In this document: positions 9,623 to 15,977 of the stretch, piece after piece
Layout: each line of letters starts with the position of its first letter
Numbering within the stretch: the first letter of the stretch is position 1
NCBI GenBank assembly: GCA_003994795.1
Contig: AP018269.1
Span: 1,132,725 to 1,196,724 of the forward strand
DNA length: 64,000 bases
Source: Cylindrospermum sp. NIES-4074
Lineage (GTDB): Bacteria > Cyanobacteriota > Cyanobacteriia > Cyanobacteriales > Nostocaceae
Direction: 5' to 3'
Notes under the pieces: generated by a model
The model's input: only the letters and a program-made list of their open reading frames with translations
Database searches by the model: none
What the model was told of the DNA's origin: nothing
Position numbers and translations under genes: made by a program

Positions 9623-9793
9623 TTATTTTTCCCAGATTGCAAGCAATTTTTTGTCCCATCTGCTACTTTTACCAAAATAAGATGACACTGTTAAGGCGGC
9701 TATTTTCTCAAATTCTTGCCAACTGTAATAACCGGGTAAGAGATAACGCTGTTCTGGGGGTGTAGTAATTTTGTCTAAAGTTTGGGGAGTCAT
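9623..9793 (-). pseudogene. Uma2 (DUF820) nuclease N-terminal remnant
   Basis: A 56-codon frame opening with MTPQTLDKITTPPEQRYL and LPGYYSWQEFEKI. This closely matches the start of the intact Uma2 gene at 11169-11762 (LPGYYTWEELEKI). Similarity ends after about 36 residues and is replaced by an unrelated tail before a stop. Intact Uma2 proteins are about 190 residues or longer and their PD-(D/E)XK catalytic centre is absent here, so this is a decayed copy. Confidence 0.7.
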
Positions 9794-9854
9794 AGCTAAA
9801 TAACAGAATAGTGTTTTATCTTGGTATCGCTATCGTAAATATAGCGTTAGGGAT

Positions 9855-10066
9855 GCGATCGCCTCCGGCGGGCGGGTACGCCATCGCTACGCGGGTGCTG
9901 TTGCCCAACCATCCTAAAAGGATGGTTGCACCGTGCCAAAGGCACGGTGAAGGCTTGCTGGATACAGCAAGCCGACGCTCCTAACGTCGCTAACGCTTCG
10001 CTATTGGCAACATACGCACCATCGCCTTTCTCGTGGAAGGTTACGCCATCGCCTCTATTAAGTAAT
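9855..10066. repeat. Dispersed repeat with three successive perfect hairpins
   Basis: This gene-free stretch holds three back-to-back hairpins. They are 9907-9927 (AACCATCCT/AGGATGGTT, 3-nt loop), 9930-9948 (ACCGTGCC/GGCACGGT, 3-nt loop) and 9952-9973 (GGCTTGCTG/CAGCAAGCC, 4-nt loop). Upstream lie a GCGATCGC octamer and repeated CGCCATCGC words. Such compact GC-rich hairpin modules are typical of small dispersed repeats in Nostocales. An open frame crosses it but its composition is that of the repeat, not a protein. Confidence 0.75.
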
Positions 10067-10075
10067 ACCATTGAG

Positions 10076-10327
10076 TTACCGATTAATCAGGGTAAATAGA
10101 GAATAGCCACCGACAGCAAACATGAACAGGATGCCGACAGCAAAAGCTACAACATCCCTAACAATAAATAAAATCCAATCTTTTCTCAGTTCTTGTTTAG
10201 CTTTGAGTTCCCGCAATTTTAGTTCTAGTTCGCCGTCTCCTGGCAACAGTAATTTTACTGATAAAAACAGCAGCGGCTTGTCGCCTTTGCTGGCAATTAT
10301 TTGTGATAAATCTTTTATATCTGCCAT
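10076..10327 (-). CDS. Small single-pass membrane protein paired with RHH gene
   Basis: 83 residues from ATG 10327; a longer frame reaches 10417 but would overlap the upstream gene. The first 50 residues are charged (SVKLLLPGDGELELKLRELK). The C-terminal part has one hydrophobic helix, FIVRDVVAFAVGILFMFAVG, and a short tail. The start lies four bases after the stop of the ribbon-helix-helix-like gene, so both are surely cotranscribed. Function unknown: a membrane-acting toxin with an RHH antitoxin, or a small regulated membrane protein, are both possible. Confidence 0.6.
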   Translation of the reverse strand: MADIKDLSQIIASKGDKPLLFLSVKLLLPGDGELELKLRELKAKQELRKDWILFIVRDVVAFAVGILFMFAVGGYSLFTLINR

Positions 10328-10331
10328 GCTG

Positions 10332-10559
10332 CTAAAGGCCAATAACTTCTGCTTCCAGGTTTTTGTTCTCATCTGCAATCCAGATATGCTTACCTTGCTG
10401 CTTGGCTTCGACTGCAACCTCCATGAGTGCGATCGCCTTTAGCAGTACCTCAGCGTTATCACCATTAATCTGTTCAGCCAGATTGTTCAACGTCTCGTAA
10501 AGTTCTGGTGATAAATCCAAGTTGATCTGAACCCGTTGCCTTTTCCTTGATGCAGTCAT
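10332..10559 (-). CDS. Ribbon-helix-helix (CopG-like) small protein, possible antitoxin
   Basis: 75 residues. The N-terminus RKRQRVQINLDLSPELYETL has the alternating beta-strand followed by LSPELYETLNNLAE, as in CopG/MetJ-type ribbon-helix-helix DNA-binding proteins. The C-terminal half is acidic and polar (IWIADENKNLEAEVIGL). It precedes the small membrane protein by four bases. RHH proteins in such pairs usually autorepress their own promoter, but no operator was identified here. Confidence 0.65.
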   Translation of the reverse strand: MTASRKRQRVQINLDLSPELYETLNNLAEQINGDNAEVLLKAIALMEVAVEAKQQGKHIWIADENKNLEAEVIGL

Positions 10560-10799
10560 GTTTGTTGCTACAGTATGCCAACAACTCTATTTTGCCCAGA
10601 ATTTGTGGCGATCGCTAGTCTGCTGACTAAGGTGGCAAAATTTTCGAGTCTGCAAACACAGGTTTTGTTTGTATAACCAGAGACTTCTAGCCTGAGAATG
10701 AATTCTCAGGCGGGTTTTGGGACTATTGCAAGATGTAAATACACCGTTTTTGCTCTGTTATCTATCGTCATCTGATAATATATAAAAGTAGATAGCATC
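10560..10799. other. Divergent intergenic region with shared leader motif
   Basis: This 240 bp gap separates the divergent RHH gene and the gene at 10800. A GAATTCTC-like short inverted repeat lies around 10695-10710 (CTGAGAATGAATTCTCAG). From about 10769 to 10811 the sequence ATCTGATAATATATAAAAG, then GATAGCATCATGATAAAAGC, closely resembles the leader of the antitoxin gene near 11914-11958. The AT-rich TATAATATA-like part could be a -10 element. Confidence 0.45.
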
Positions 10800-11054
10800 A
10801 TGATAAAAGCAATGTCACAGACAGGGTTAAATTTATTTATTCCTATGGAGTTACTTATTAATTCCTTAAATGCGCTAAGTCTGTCAGATAAGCGACGAAT
10901 TTGGCAGATTCTTGATGAAGCTATTGCTGAAGCTGAAGAAGAAAGTCGGGAAGAAGATGAAGCAACTGCAACAGAGATTCAGTTGGTTAGGAATGAATAC
11001 GAAAATGGAGAATATACTACTTTTCAGGAGTATCTAAGCAATCAGAGCAAATAG
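10800..11054 (+). CDS. Small acidic protein, antitoxin-like orphan
   Basis: 84 residues from ATG 10800; ATG 10812 and 10845 are alternatives. The body, LNALSLSDKRRIWQILDEAIAEAEEES, then VRNEYENGEYTTFQEYL, is helical and very acidic like small type II antitoxins. No toxin gene follows on this strand. Its leader and first codons (GATAGCATCATGATAAAAGC) are duplicated in front of the antitoxin gene at 11975, so the two loci share ancestry at the 5' end. I do not recognise a named family. Confidence 0.5.
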   Translation: MIKAMSQTGLNLFIPMELLINSLNALSLSDKRRIWQILDEAIAEAEEESREEDEATATEIQLVRNEYENGEYTTFQEYLSNQSK

Positions 11055-11168
11055 ATACTATCTATAACTTACCAGCTTATTGTAACTAAGATATTTTCAC
11101 AAACCATTAGATAATCTTCCCCATAATATTAAAGAGCGTGTATATGAAAAAATTATCTCATTTAGTAG

Positions 11169-11762
11169 CTATTTTTTAATACCCTTAATAAATTCTGTTC
11201 TCGCATCAATAATGGAAGGACTTAAAACACAACGAACCAATAAATCTATATCTAAATCAGGCAATAATTCGCTTTGATTAATTTGCTCATAGTTATTATT
11301 CTTGAGATGATATAGAGACAATTGATTATTTTCCCAAAACCAGACTTCGGTAATATTAAAGCGTTTGTACTTTTCTAGTTTGTTAATACTGCCACTCGTA
11401 ATATTAACTTCAATAGCTAAATCTGGATTTTCTTTTTTTTCTCCTATGTAATAAGATTCATCAGGTTCAAAGGAAGCACTCTTTTCTTTTGCGCGACGAG
11501 TAGCACTGCCTACTGGGATAAAGTTTATACCTTTTTCAAAGAAGTATGCTGCTATCAAAATAGCCAGAATGCTTTTAATAGTTTCGTGTTGTTCACCAAG
11601 CGTCATAAATTCGATGCACCCATCAAGATAAGTTATCCGCAAACCTCCTGCATCTGCGGTTAAGTCCTCTATTTTTTCCAATTCTTCCCAGGTGTAATAA
11701 CCAGGTAGAAGAAATCGCTGTTCTGAAATTGAGGTAGTTTTGTCTAGGATTTGGAGAGTCAT
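11169..11762 (-). CDS. Uma2 family (DUF820) putative endonuclease
   Basis: 197 residues, full length for the family. Landmarks are LPGYYTWEELEKIEDL, ITYLDGCIEFM, EPDESYYIG, PDLAIEVNITSGS and KLEKYKRFNITEVWFWENN. The D-x-(19)-E-type acidic residues around PDESYYIG and DLAIEVN match the restriction-endonuclease-like (PD-(D/E)XK) core of Uma2 proteins, which are extremely abundant in cyanobacteria and of unclear biological role. A truncated relative lies at 9623-9793 and a longer, divergent one at 38633-39430. It stands alone. Confidence 0.85.
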   Translation of the reverse strand: MTLQILDKTTSISEQRFLLPGYYTWEELEKIEDLTADAGGLRITYLDGCIEFMTLGEQHETIKSILAILIAAYFFEKGINFIPVGSATRRAKEKSASFEPDESYYIGEKKENPDLAIEVNITSGSINKLEKYKRFNITEVWFWENNQLSLYHLKNNNYEQINQSELLPDLDIDLLVRCVLSPSIIDARTEFIKGIKK

Positions 11763-11913
11763 AGTTAAATTATGTTTATGACTTTATCTTGATTATAACT
11801 CATGGTTTCACTATCACTTAAATGCTAGTGATGGCTTGACGACAGATGGTTTGCCATGTTTTGTTAAGACGTTTTTAAAATTGCAAACATAACCGTTAAA
11901 TTGCAAATCCAGC

Positions 11914-11958
11914 ATTATCTGATAAAATATAGAATAAGATAGCATCATGATAAAAGCC
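11914..11958 (+). promoter_or_regulatory. Leader duplicated upstream of two antitoxin-like genes
   Basis: ATCTGATAAAATATAGAAT, then GATAGCATCATGATAAAAGC, repeats almost exactly the leader at about 10769-10811. The ATG at 11947 would open a 24-codon frame (MIKAISGQNYGK..., stop at 12019-12021) that is out of frame with, and overlaps, the antitoxin start at 11975. It is either a regulatory upstream frame or the remnant of a fused ancestral start. The TATAGAAT-like segment may be a -10 element. Confidence 0.45.
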
Positions 11959-11974
11959 ATAAGTGGGCAAAATT

Positions 11975-12190
11975 ATGGAAAATTTACTACCTCACAACAT
12001 TTCGCAATTAAGTATTGCTGAGAAAATTCAATTAGTCCAAGATATCTGGGATAGTATCACTCTAGATGCTGATGATGTGACTATTAGTGATGCTCAAAAA
12101 CAGGAATTAGACAGACGTTTAGAACTTTATTATCAAAATCCTCAACAAGTATCTACCTGGGAGGAAGTTAAACAAAAATTTAATCGTTAG
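11975..12190 (+). CDS. Addiction-module antitoxin (TIGR02574-like)
   Basis: 71 residues from ATG 11975 (a GTG at 11963 would add four). The sequence LSIAEKIQLVQDIWDSI, ISDAQKQELDRRLELYYQNP and STWEEVKQKF is typical of the TIGR02574 addiction-module family that partners ParE/RelE-like toxins. The toxin gene begins seven bases after the stop, on the same strand. These antitoxins usually neutralise the toxin through their C-terminal helix and may autorepress. Confidence 0.85.
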   Translation: MENLLPHNISQLSIAEKIQLVQDIWDSITLDADDVTISDAQKQELDRRLELYYQNPQQVSTWEEVKQKFNR

Positions 12191-12197
12191 TTAATAT

Positions 12198-12455
12198 ATG
12201 ACTTACAAAGTTTTGATTACACCAGAAGCAGAACTTGATTTGGAAGATGCTTATAATTGGTATGAACAGCAGATAATGGGATTAGGTTCTGAATTTATTC
12301 GTGTAGTTGATGCTAGTTTCTCTGCAATTCAACGTAACCTTTTTGCTTGTCCAAATATTCACCAACAAGTTAGAAAAAAGTTAATTCGTAAGTTTCCCTA
12401 TGGATTGCTTTACATTATTGATGATGTAAGGAGATACAGGGTTTTTGGGTTGTAA
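12198..12455 (+). CDS. ParE/RelE family toxin, C-terminus probably shortened
   Basis: 85 residues. ITPEAELDLEDAYNWYEQQIMGLGSEFIRVVDASF and the later RKFPYGLLYIIDD are the ParE/RelE toxin pattern. Family members normally continue after the YxID-type strand into a further strand and an H-x-x-R-x-P tail of about ten residues. Here the frame changes character at VRRYRVFGL and stops, so the last beta-strand and basic tail seem lost, perhaps by a small deletion. It may be inactive. The antitoxin gene is seven bases upstream. Confidence 0.75.
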   Translation: MTYKVLITPEAELDLEDAYNWYEQQIMGLGSEFIRVVDASFSAIQRNLFACPNIHQQVRKKLIRKFPYGLLYIIDDVRRYRVFGL

Positions 12456-12486
12456 TCTAGTGTTATTAATAGTGGGTTATGTTTTT

Positions 12487-12519
12487 ATTGTTGGGTTTCG
12501 TTCCTCAACCCAACCTACT
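12487..12519. repeat. 33-bp hairpin repeat, copy 1
   Basis: ATTGTTGGGTTTCGTTCC, then TCAACCCAACCTACT. TTGGGTT pairs with AACCCAA across a 9-nt loop. An identical 33-bp copy is at 13994-14026. It lies just past the shortened ParE-like toxin gene. I know this unit as a very common dispersed repeat in Nostocales genomes. Confidence 0.85.
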
Positions 12520-12565
12520 GAATAATCTGAAGTCAGGGAAAAGAGAACGATTCTTTGCTCTTAAT

Positions 12566-13102
12566 TTAGCCTCCCTCAAACAGCCAAATTCCTTCATCGA
12601 GTTTCTTATAGGTTGTACCCGATGGTGAGACCCAGACAGTTTGAGATTGTTGTTTCATATCAGCGATTCCATCGGGGATGAAATTTTTTGCTCCTACGTC
12701 TATACCCCAATAACCATATAATCCGCCTCCACATATAATCGTAATACCTTTTTGATTAGGTACAGAACTTGAAACAAGATAAAAATCTTCTCTCTTATCA
12801 CAATAACCAAATAGAGTTTTAAACTTTTTTGCTCCTAACAATTTTTCTAATTTATTAACGGTTTTTTCGCTTATGGGAATTCCACCCTCCCAAGAAGATT
12901 TAGATGGTTCTTTTACATCCTGATTAATAGTTTCTATAGCCCAATTTTGAAGCTCATTCATACCCAGCAATTGTAAGTTATCTTCGAGCTTTTGAGCTTC
13001 TGTTTTTTGGCAAGATATCAGTATCACAGAAGTTAAAAAAGTAAATACTGTTTTTTTAATAGGAGAAATCCAAGTTTTCGACTGTTTTTTTAGTATTAAC
13101 AT
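12566..13102 (-). CDS. Hypothetical lipoprotein
   Basis: 178 residues. The N-terminus has basic residues, a hydrophobic core (TVFTFLTSVILISC) and a lipobox-like ILISC, so Cys31 is probably lipidated and the protein anchored in a membrane facing the periplasm. The mature part has a helical segment, then FGYCDKREDFYLVSSSVPN and TIICGGGLYGYWGIDVG with two further cysteines, and it ends in VWVSPSGTTYKKLDEGIWLF. I do not recognise the family. It stands alone within the toxin-antitoxin zone. Confidence 0.55.
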   Translation of the reverse strand: MLILKKQSKTWISPIKKTVFTFLTSVILISCQKTEAQKLEDNLQLLGMNELQNWAIETINQDVKEPSKSSWEGGIPISEKTVNKLEKLLGAKKFKTLFGYCDKREDFYLVSSSVPNQKGITIICGGGLYGYWGIDVGAKNFIPDGIADMKQQSQTVWVSPSGTTYKKLDEGIWLFEGG

Positions 13103-13216
13103 GAGGTTGAGAATCTTTCAAAGACGATTAAGTAGGTGGGCGGAGGAAAACCAAAATGTGTAAAGTAATCTTAAGAAGAGGAAGACTTGTTGAATTTAAA
13201 ATGTTCTGTACGGTAA

Positions 13217-13522
13217 TTATTTCGTTCTCCCCTGGCATCTATATTTTGCATTTATTTCCAATGCTTGTAGCACTTCTGCTGTGTTAATTGCCTGAATGGG
13301 AAAAGTTTTGACTATATCTGATATAATTGCCATAGCATCTGGTTTTGAGGTAAATTTTTTTCTGGTTAAGACATGAAATAACTCGCCCAAAACCTGAGTG
13401 CTAACTAGAAGCAATGAGAAATTATTTTTGATAATCTCCTCAACTCGCTGGTACTTTTCTGGTGGGTTTTTGGCATAGAGATAAATCCAGAGATTGGTAT
13501 CGAGAAAAATCTTATCTGTCAT
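13217..13522 (-). CDS. PIN-domain (VapC-like) toxin, C-terminally truncated
   Basis: 101 residues. MTDKIFLDTNLWIYLYAK supplies the first catalytic Asp of the PIN fold and STQVLGELFHVLTRKK the conserved Glu. Normal PIN toxins are about 130-140 residues with a DxxI-A-A (D-S-L-I-type) motif after the ALEINAKY segment. Here the frame switches to RCQGRTK and ends, so the third and fourth acidic residues are missing. It is likely inactive. The upstream antitoxin gene overlaps it by 11 bp. Confidence 0.75.
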   Translation of the reverse strand: MTDKIFLDTNLWIYLYAKNPPEKYQRVEEIIKNNFSLLLVSTQVLGELFHVLTRKKFTSKPDAMAIISDIVKTFPIQAINTAEVLQALEINAKYRCQGRTK

Positions 13523-13748
13523 AGATTTCTTCTCGATTAAATTTATAGTCTGCGGGAAGTGGGAAAGAGTAGTTATTTACTCGTGCTAAAAATTGCTGAA
13601 TTTTGGATTGTTCAGAATCTATTAGTTGAGTAGATTCGCTTGGTTCAAGAATCATAATTTGTATAGTTTTACCTTCTAATTCGGGGTTTAGCTTTTCACT
13701 AAGAACAAGTTCACCGTTAGTGCAGGTTGCTTCGATAATTTGGAGCAT
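13512..13748 (-). CDS. Antitoxin of the PIN toxin gene
   Basis: 78 residues. The N-terminal half, EATCTNGELVLSEKLNPELEGKTIQIMI, forms a short beta-rich DNA-binding-type domain, as in small antitoxins placed before PIN toxins. The C-terminal half is acidic and ends FPLPADYKFNREEIYDR, a pattern I associate with toxin-binding tails. It overlaps the toxin start by 11 bp, indicating translational coupling. Confidence 0.7.
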   Translation of the reverse strand: MLQIIEATCTNGELVLSEKLNPELEGKTIQIMILEPSESTQLIDSEQSKIQQFLARVNNYSFPLPADYKFNREEIYDR

Positions 13749-13791
13749 AGGAATAACTTTCTAATTGGGATTCACTTTCTTTAAATGTAAA

Positions 13792-13917
13792 CTAAAAATC
13801 AGGCGTTGTTGATTTACAGTAGAAAATATGGCTCCCTGTTTGATGGTCTAAGATATATCCAAATTTTTCAAAAATCTTGACTGCTTCTTTACCGGAAATA
13901 TTTGATAAGCGTCCCAT
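13792..13917 (-). pseudogene. HicA-like toxin remnant
   Basis: A 41-codon frame starting MGRLSNISGKEAVKIFEKF, then GYILDHQTGSHIFY, which is the N-terminal half of HicA-type toxins including the catalytic GSH histidine. It stops shortly after at CKSTTPDF, whereas HicA is about 60-80 residues. The start follows the stop of a preceding frame with no gap, as in toxin-antitoxin operons. Too short to be functional by family standards. Confidence 0.65.
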
Positions 13918-13989
13918 TTATACTAGAACTTCCCCTAAAAAAGACTGCACTTCTTTGGCTACATGGGGTTGGCAATGTTTTGCTACGCT
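13918..13989 (-). pseudogene. Possible antitoxin remnant before the HicA fragment
   Basis: An open stretch ends SVAKHCQPHVAKEVQSFLGE, then VLV and a TAA placed directly before the HicA-like ATG. Upstream, the frame runs into the 33-bp hairpin repeat at 13994-14026. It looks like the tail of a partner gene cut off by the repeat. The family is not identified. Confidence 0.3.
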
Positions 13990-13993
13990 AACT

Positions 13994-14026
13994 ATTGTTG
14001 GGTTTCGTTCCTCAACCCAACCTACT
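13994..14026. repeat. 33-bp hairpin repeat, copy 2
   Basis: Identical over 33 bp to the unit at 12487-12519, in the same orientation. It sits between the AlkB-like gene end (14037) and the degraded antitoxin/HicA remnant, and appears to interrupt the latter. Confidence 0.85.
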
Positions 14027-14036
14027 TGCTGTTAAA

Positions 14037-14900
14037 CTAAGGATTTGCCAAAATGACTTTTCTAAAAGTTAATGAAATCCGGCGTTCTCGTGTAATTATT
14101 TGTCCTTGAAACTTATCCATTTTTCGGGAAGCGATGCTATGAGTCCATTTATATCTAGCGTCTTCTTTCAGGACAACTATACTTTTAGGTTCCAGCAGTA
14201 TAGGTATTTTTTCCCCTGTTGATGGATTTATAAAATCCATAATACAAGCAGAACCTAGACTTAGAGAAATAATTGTGTCAGCAAAGCAGGGAACACAATC
14301 AATATGGCTACTAATACCTTGTCCAGGTAAGTATTCATTTACAATAACTTGATCGGGTATTGTCTCAATAAAATTATTGTTATATAGCTTATAGGCTAAC
14401 GCTAATGCCCAATCAGGTAATGCACCTATGTGCATAGAGGTGTCAATGGCTCGTGCTTTGTAGTTATATTTATAGCCATAGTGCTGTACTCTTCTTTTCA
14501 AGTCTGACAGCCAAGGCTGATTATCTACTTGTTTTGTTAGGCAATCATGCTCTGATTGAGTGATAAATTCGGGTATGTATTTCAGCCCTTTTATATCATC
14601 AATTTCAATGACACTATAAGGATTGTCTTGCTTAGGAACATGAAAAAATAAATTTAGTTCTAGTTGCCGTATATCTTGTTTTGATATTTTTGGAATAGTT
14701 TGTTGGTTTAGTGAATTGTTATCAAATTTTGTTGCTGACTCAAGTTTGCGCTTCCACCTGCTAATTTCACTAAAATTAACTAGAGAGTAAGTCTTTTTTT
14801 CGGGTACTTGTGAAAATAAATCTAATTGAATATGTTCTTTTTTGCTGGTATTGTTTCGGGTATTAGTGCGATGAACAGATTTATTCCTTTTAATTTTCAT
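14037..14900 (-). CDS. AlkB-like Fe(II)/2-oxoglutarate dioxygenase with N-terminal extension
   Basis: 287 residues. The C-terminal 190 residues are AlkB-like: YIPEFITQSEHDCL, DQVIVNEYLPGQGISSHID, a metal triad of His199, Asp201 and His254 (KWTHSIA), and the 2-oxoglutarate arginines in RERRISLTFRK. These enzymes oxidatively remove alkyl groups from nucleic-acid bases. The extra 95 residues at the N-terminus contain QLDLF (25-29), a textbook bacterial sliding-clamp-binding pentapeptide, and a related QLELNLF (79-85), each followed by VPK/VPE. It overlaps the methyltransferase-like gene upstream by 11 bp. DNA versus RNA as substrate is not decided. Confidence 0.85.
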   Translation of the reverse strand: MKIKRNKSVHRTNTRNNTSKKEHIQLDLFSQVPEKKTYSLVNFSEISRWKRKLESATKFDNNSLNQQTIPKISKQDIRQLELNLFFHVPKQDNPYSVIEIDDIKGLKYIPEFITQSEHDCLTKQVDNQPWLSDLKRRVQHYGYKYNYKARAIDTSMHIGALPDWALALAYKLYNNNFIETIPDQVIVNEYLPGQGISSHIDCVPCFADTIISLSLGSACIMDFINPSTGEKIPILLEPKSIVVLKEDARYKWTHSIASRKMDKFQGQIITRERRISLTFRKVILANP

Positions 14901-15795
14901 GGCGCTTAATTTGCAATATATCGTAGTATAATATTATTTTTTTATCATAGCCATCCATAGTAGATTTGTACCATATTATTTCTGTTAACGGCCCACTTAT
15001 TATGCTCTCAATGGCTGGCAATAAATTTCTAAAATCATGCCATTTGTTATTTATTTCTGTATATGTGGTGTCAGGATTTTGAAACACAATATAGACTTGA
15101 TTCGTGTTGTGCTTTGCTAGTATATTTTTTATTATATCCACTAATTCTTGGACATCAAGTGACTTACTCGCAAAAAAGTAAGAAAAATTAAGAATAATTA
15201 ATAGCTCTGGGTTTTGGTGTATATACTTATCTATCAGCGGCACAAGAGCGTCGTAGCTTTCTAAAAAATCAAAGGTGCATTCTTTGCCGAATTGTTGATA
15301 TGAGATAAAATCCTTTGCTTTTTCTAGCATAGGTTTAGCTCGATCAATTCCAATATAATGAAAAGCTATTTGATTTTCAGCACCAATAGCGTGGGCGAAT
15401 GCTAAACCTGAACTTAGTGGCCCACAACCAAAATCAATAAATAATGGAGATGGGCTATGGTAATTTGTATCACTTTTGCAGGATACATAGCCATTAAATA
15501 AGTCCCAGTGCTTGCAGAAAATATGATAACTACTGATGACGTGCATCTGCATATACTGATAACAGTATAGTAGGACTTTGGCAGTGGGGTTTAGTCCATT
15601 AAAAGGTACAGTAAAATCTGCTCTCCCTTTTTCTAAAATATTTTTTCTGTGATAGTCAGGTTTTTGATTCCGCACTTCGCTTTGCCAAGCATCTGTCTTA
15701 GGATGTATATCGTAGGGACGCCTTACAAACTTTTCAAAGCATTCCCTCATATTGCTGGGTACTGAGTATTTTATTGGTTGAGTTAAGTTTTCCAT
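14890..15795 (-). CDS. SAM-dependent methyltransferase-like protein
   Basis: 301 residues. A Rossmann methyltransferase motif I is visible near 115-127 (LFIDFGCGPLSSGLAFA), followed by the acidic motif II YIGIDRAKPMLEKA. Further on are LLIILNFSYFFASKSL, at a motif IV position, and NQVYIVFQNPDTTY. Before this lies a helical domain of about 110 residues. The substrate is unknown. The stop overlaps the start of the AlkB-like gene by 11 bp, so the products are made together. Low GC and a long AT-rich upstream region set the pair apart from nearby core genes. Confidence 0.65.
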   Translation of the reverse strand: MENLTQPIKYSVPSNMRECFEKFVRRPYDIHPKTDAWQSEVRNQKPDYHRKNILEKGRADFTVPFNGLNPTAKVLLYCYQYMQMHVISSYHIFCKHWDLFNGYVSCKSDTNYHSPSPLFIDFGCGPLSSGLAFAHAIGAENQIAFHYIGIDRAKPMLEKAKDFISYQQFGKECTFDFLESYDALVPLIDKYIHQNPELLIILNFSYFFASKSLDVQELVDIIKNILAKHNTNQVYIVFQNPDTTYTEINNKWHDFRNLLPAIESIISGPLTEIIWYKSTMDGYDKKIILYYDILQIKRHEN

Positions 15796-15977
15796 AATCT
15801 ACAGTGGCAGCTTGATCTATTACTACAACTATAGATTTTCGGTTATTAATTACACAAAATTTAACAGCGAAAATGCTTAAATTATTCGCTTAAAATTTCC
15901 TTGATAACTGTATTTTTAACTAGTCCCTACTCGGTAAATACTTAAGTAGAGACGTAGTATCACTGTAGATTTAACCC

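Noticed and set aside
9847..10071. Open frame of 74 codons on the minus strand
   Set aside because: It consists of the hairpin repeat block; the residues follow the palindromes and no protein-like pattern is present.
11098..11200. Coding-like stretch HKPLDNLPHNIKERVYEKII
   Set aside because: No start codon and it runs into the opposite-strand Uma2 gene. It may be a toxin or nuclease remnant, but I could not assign it.
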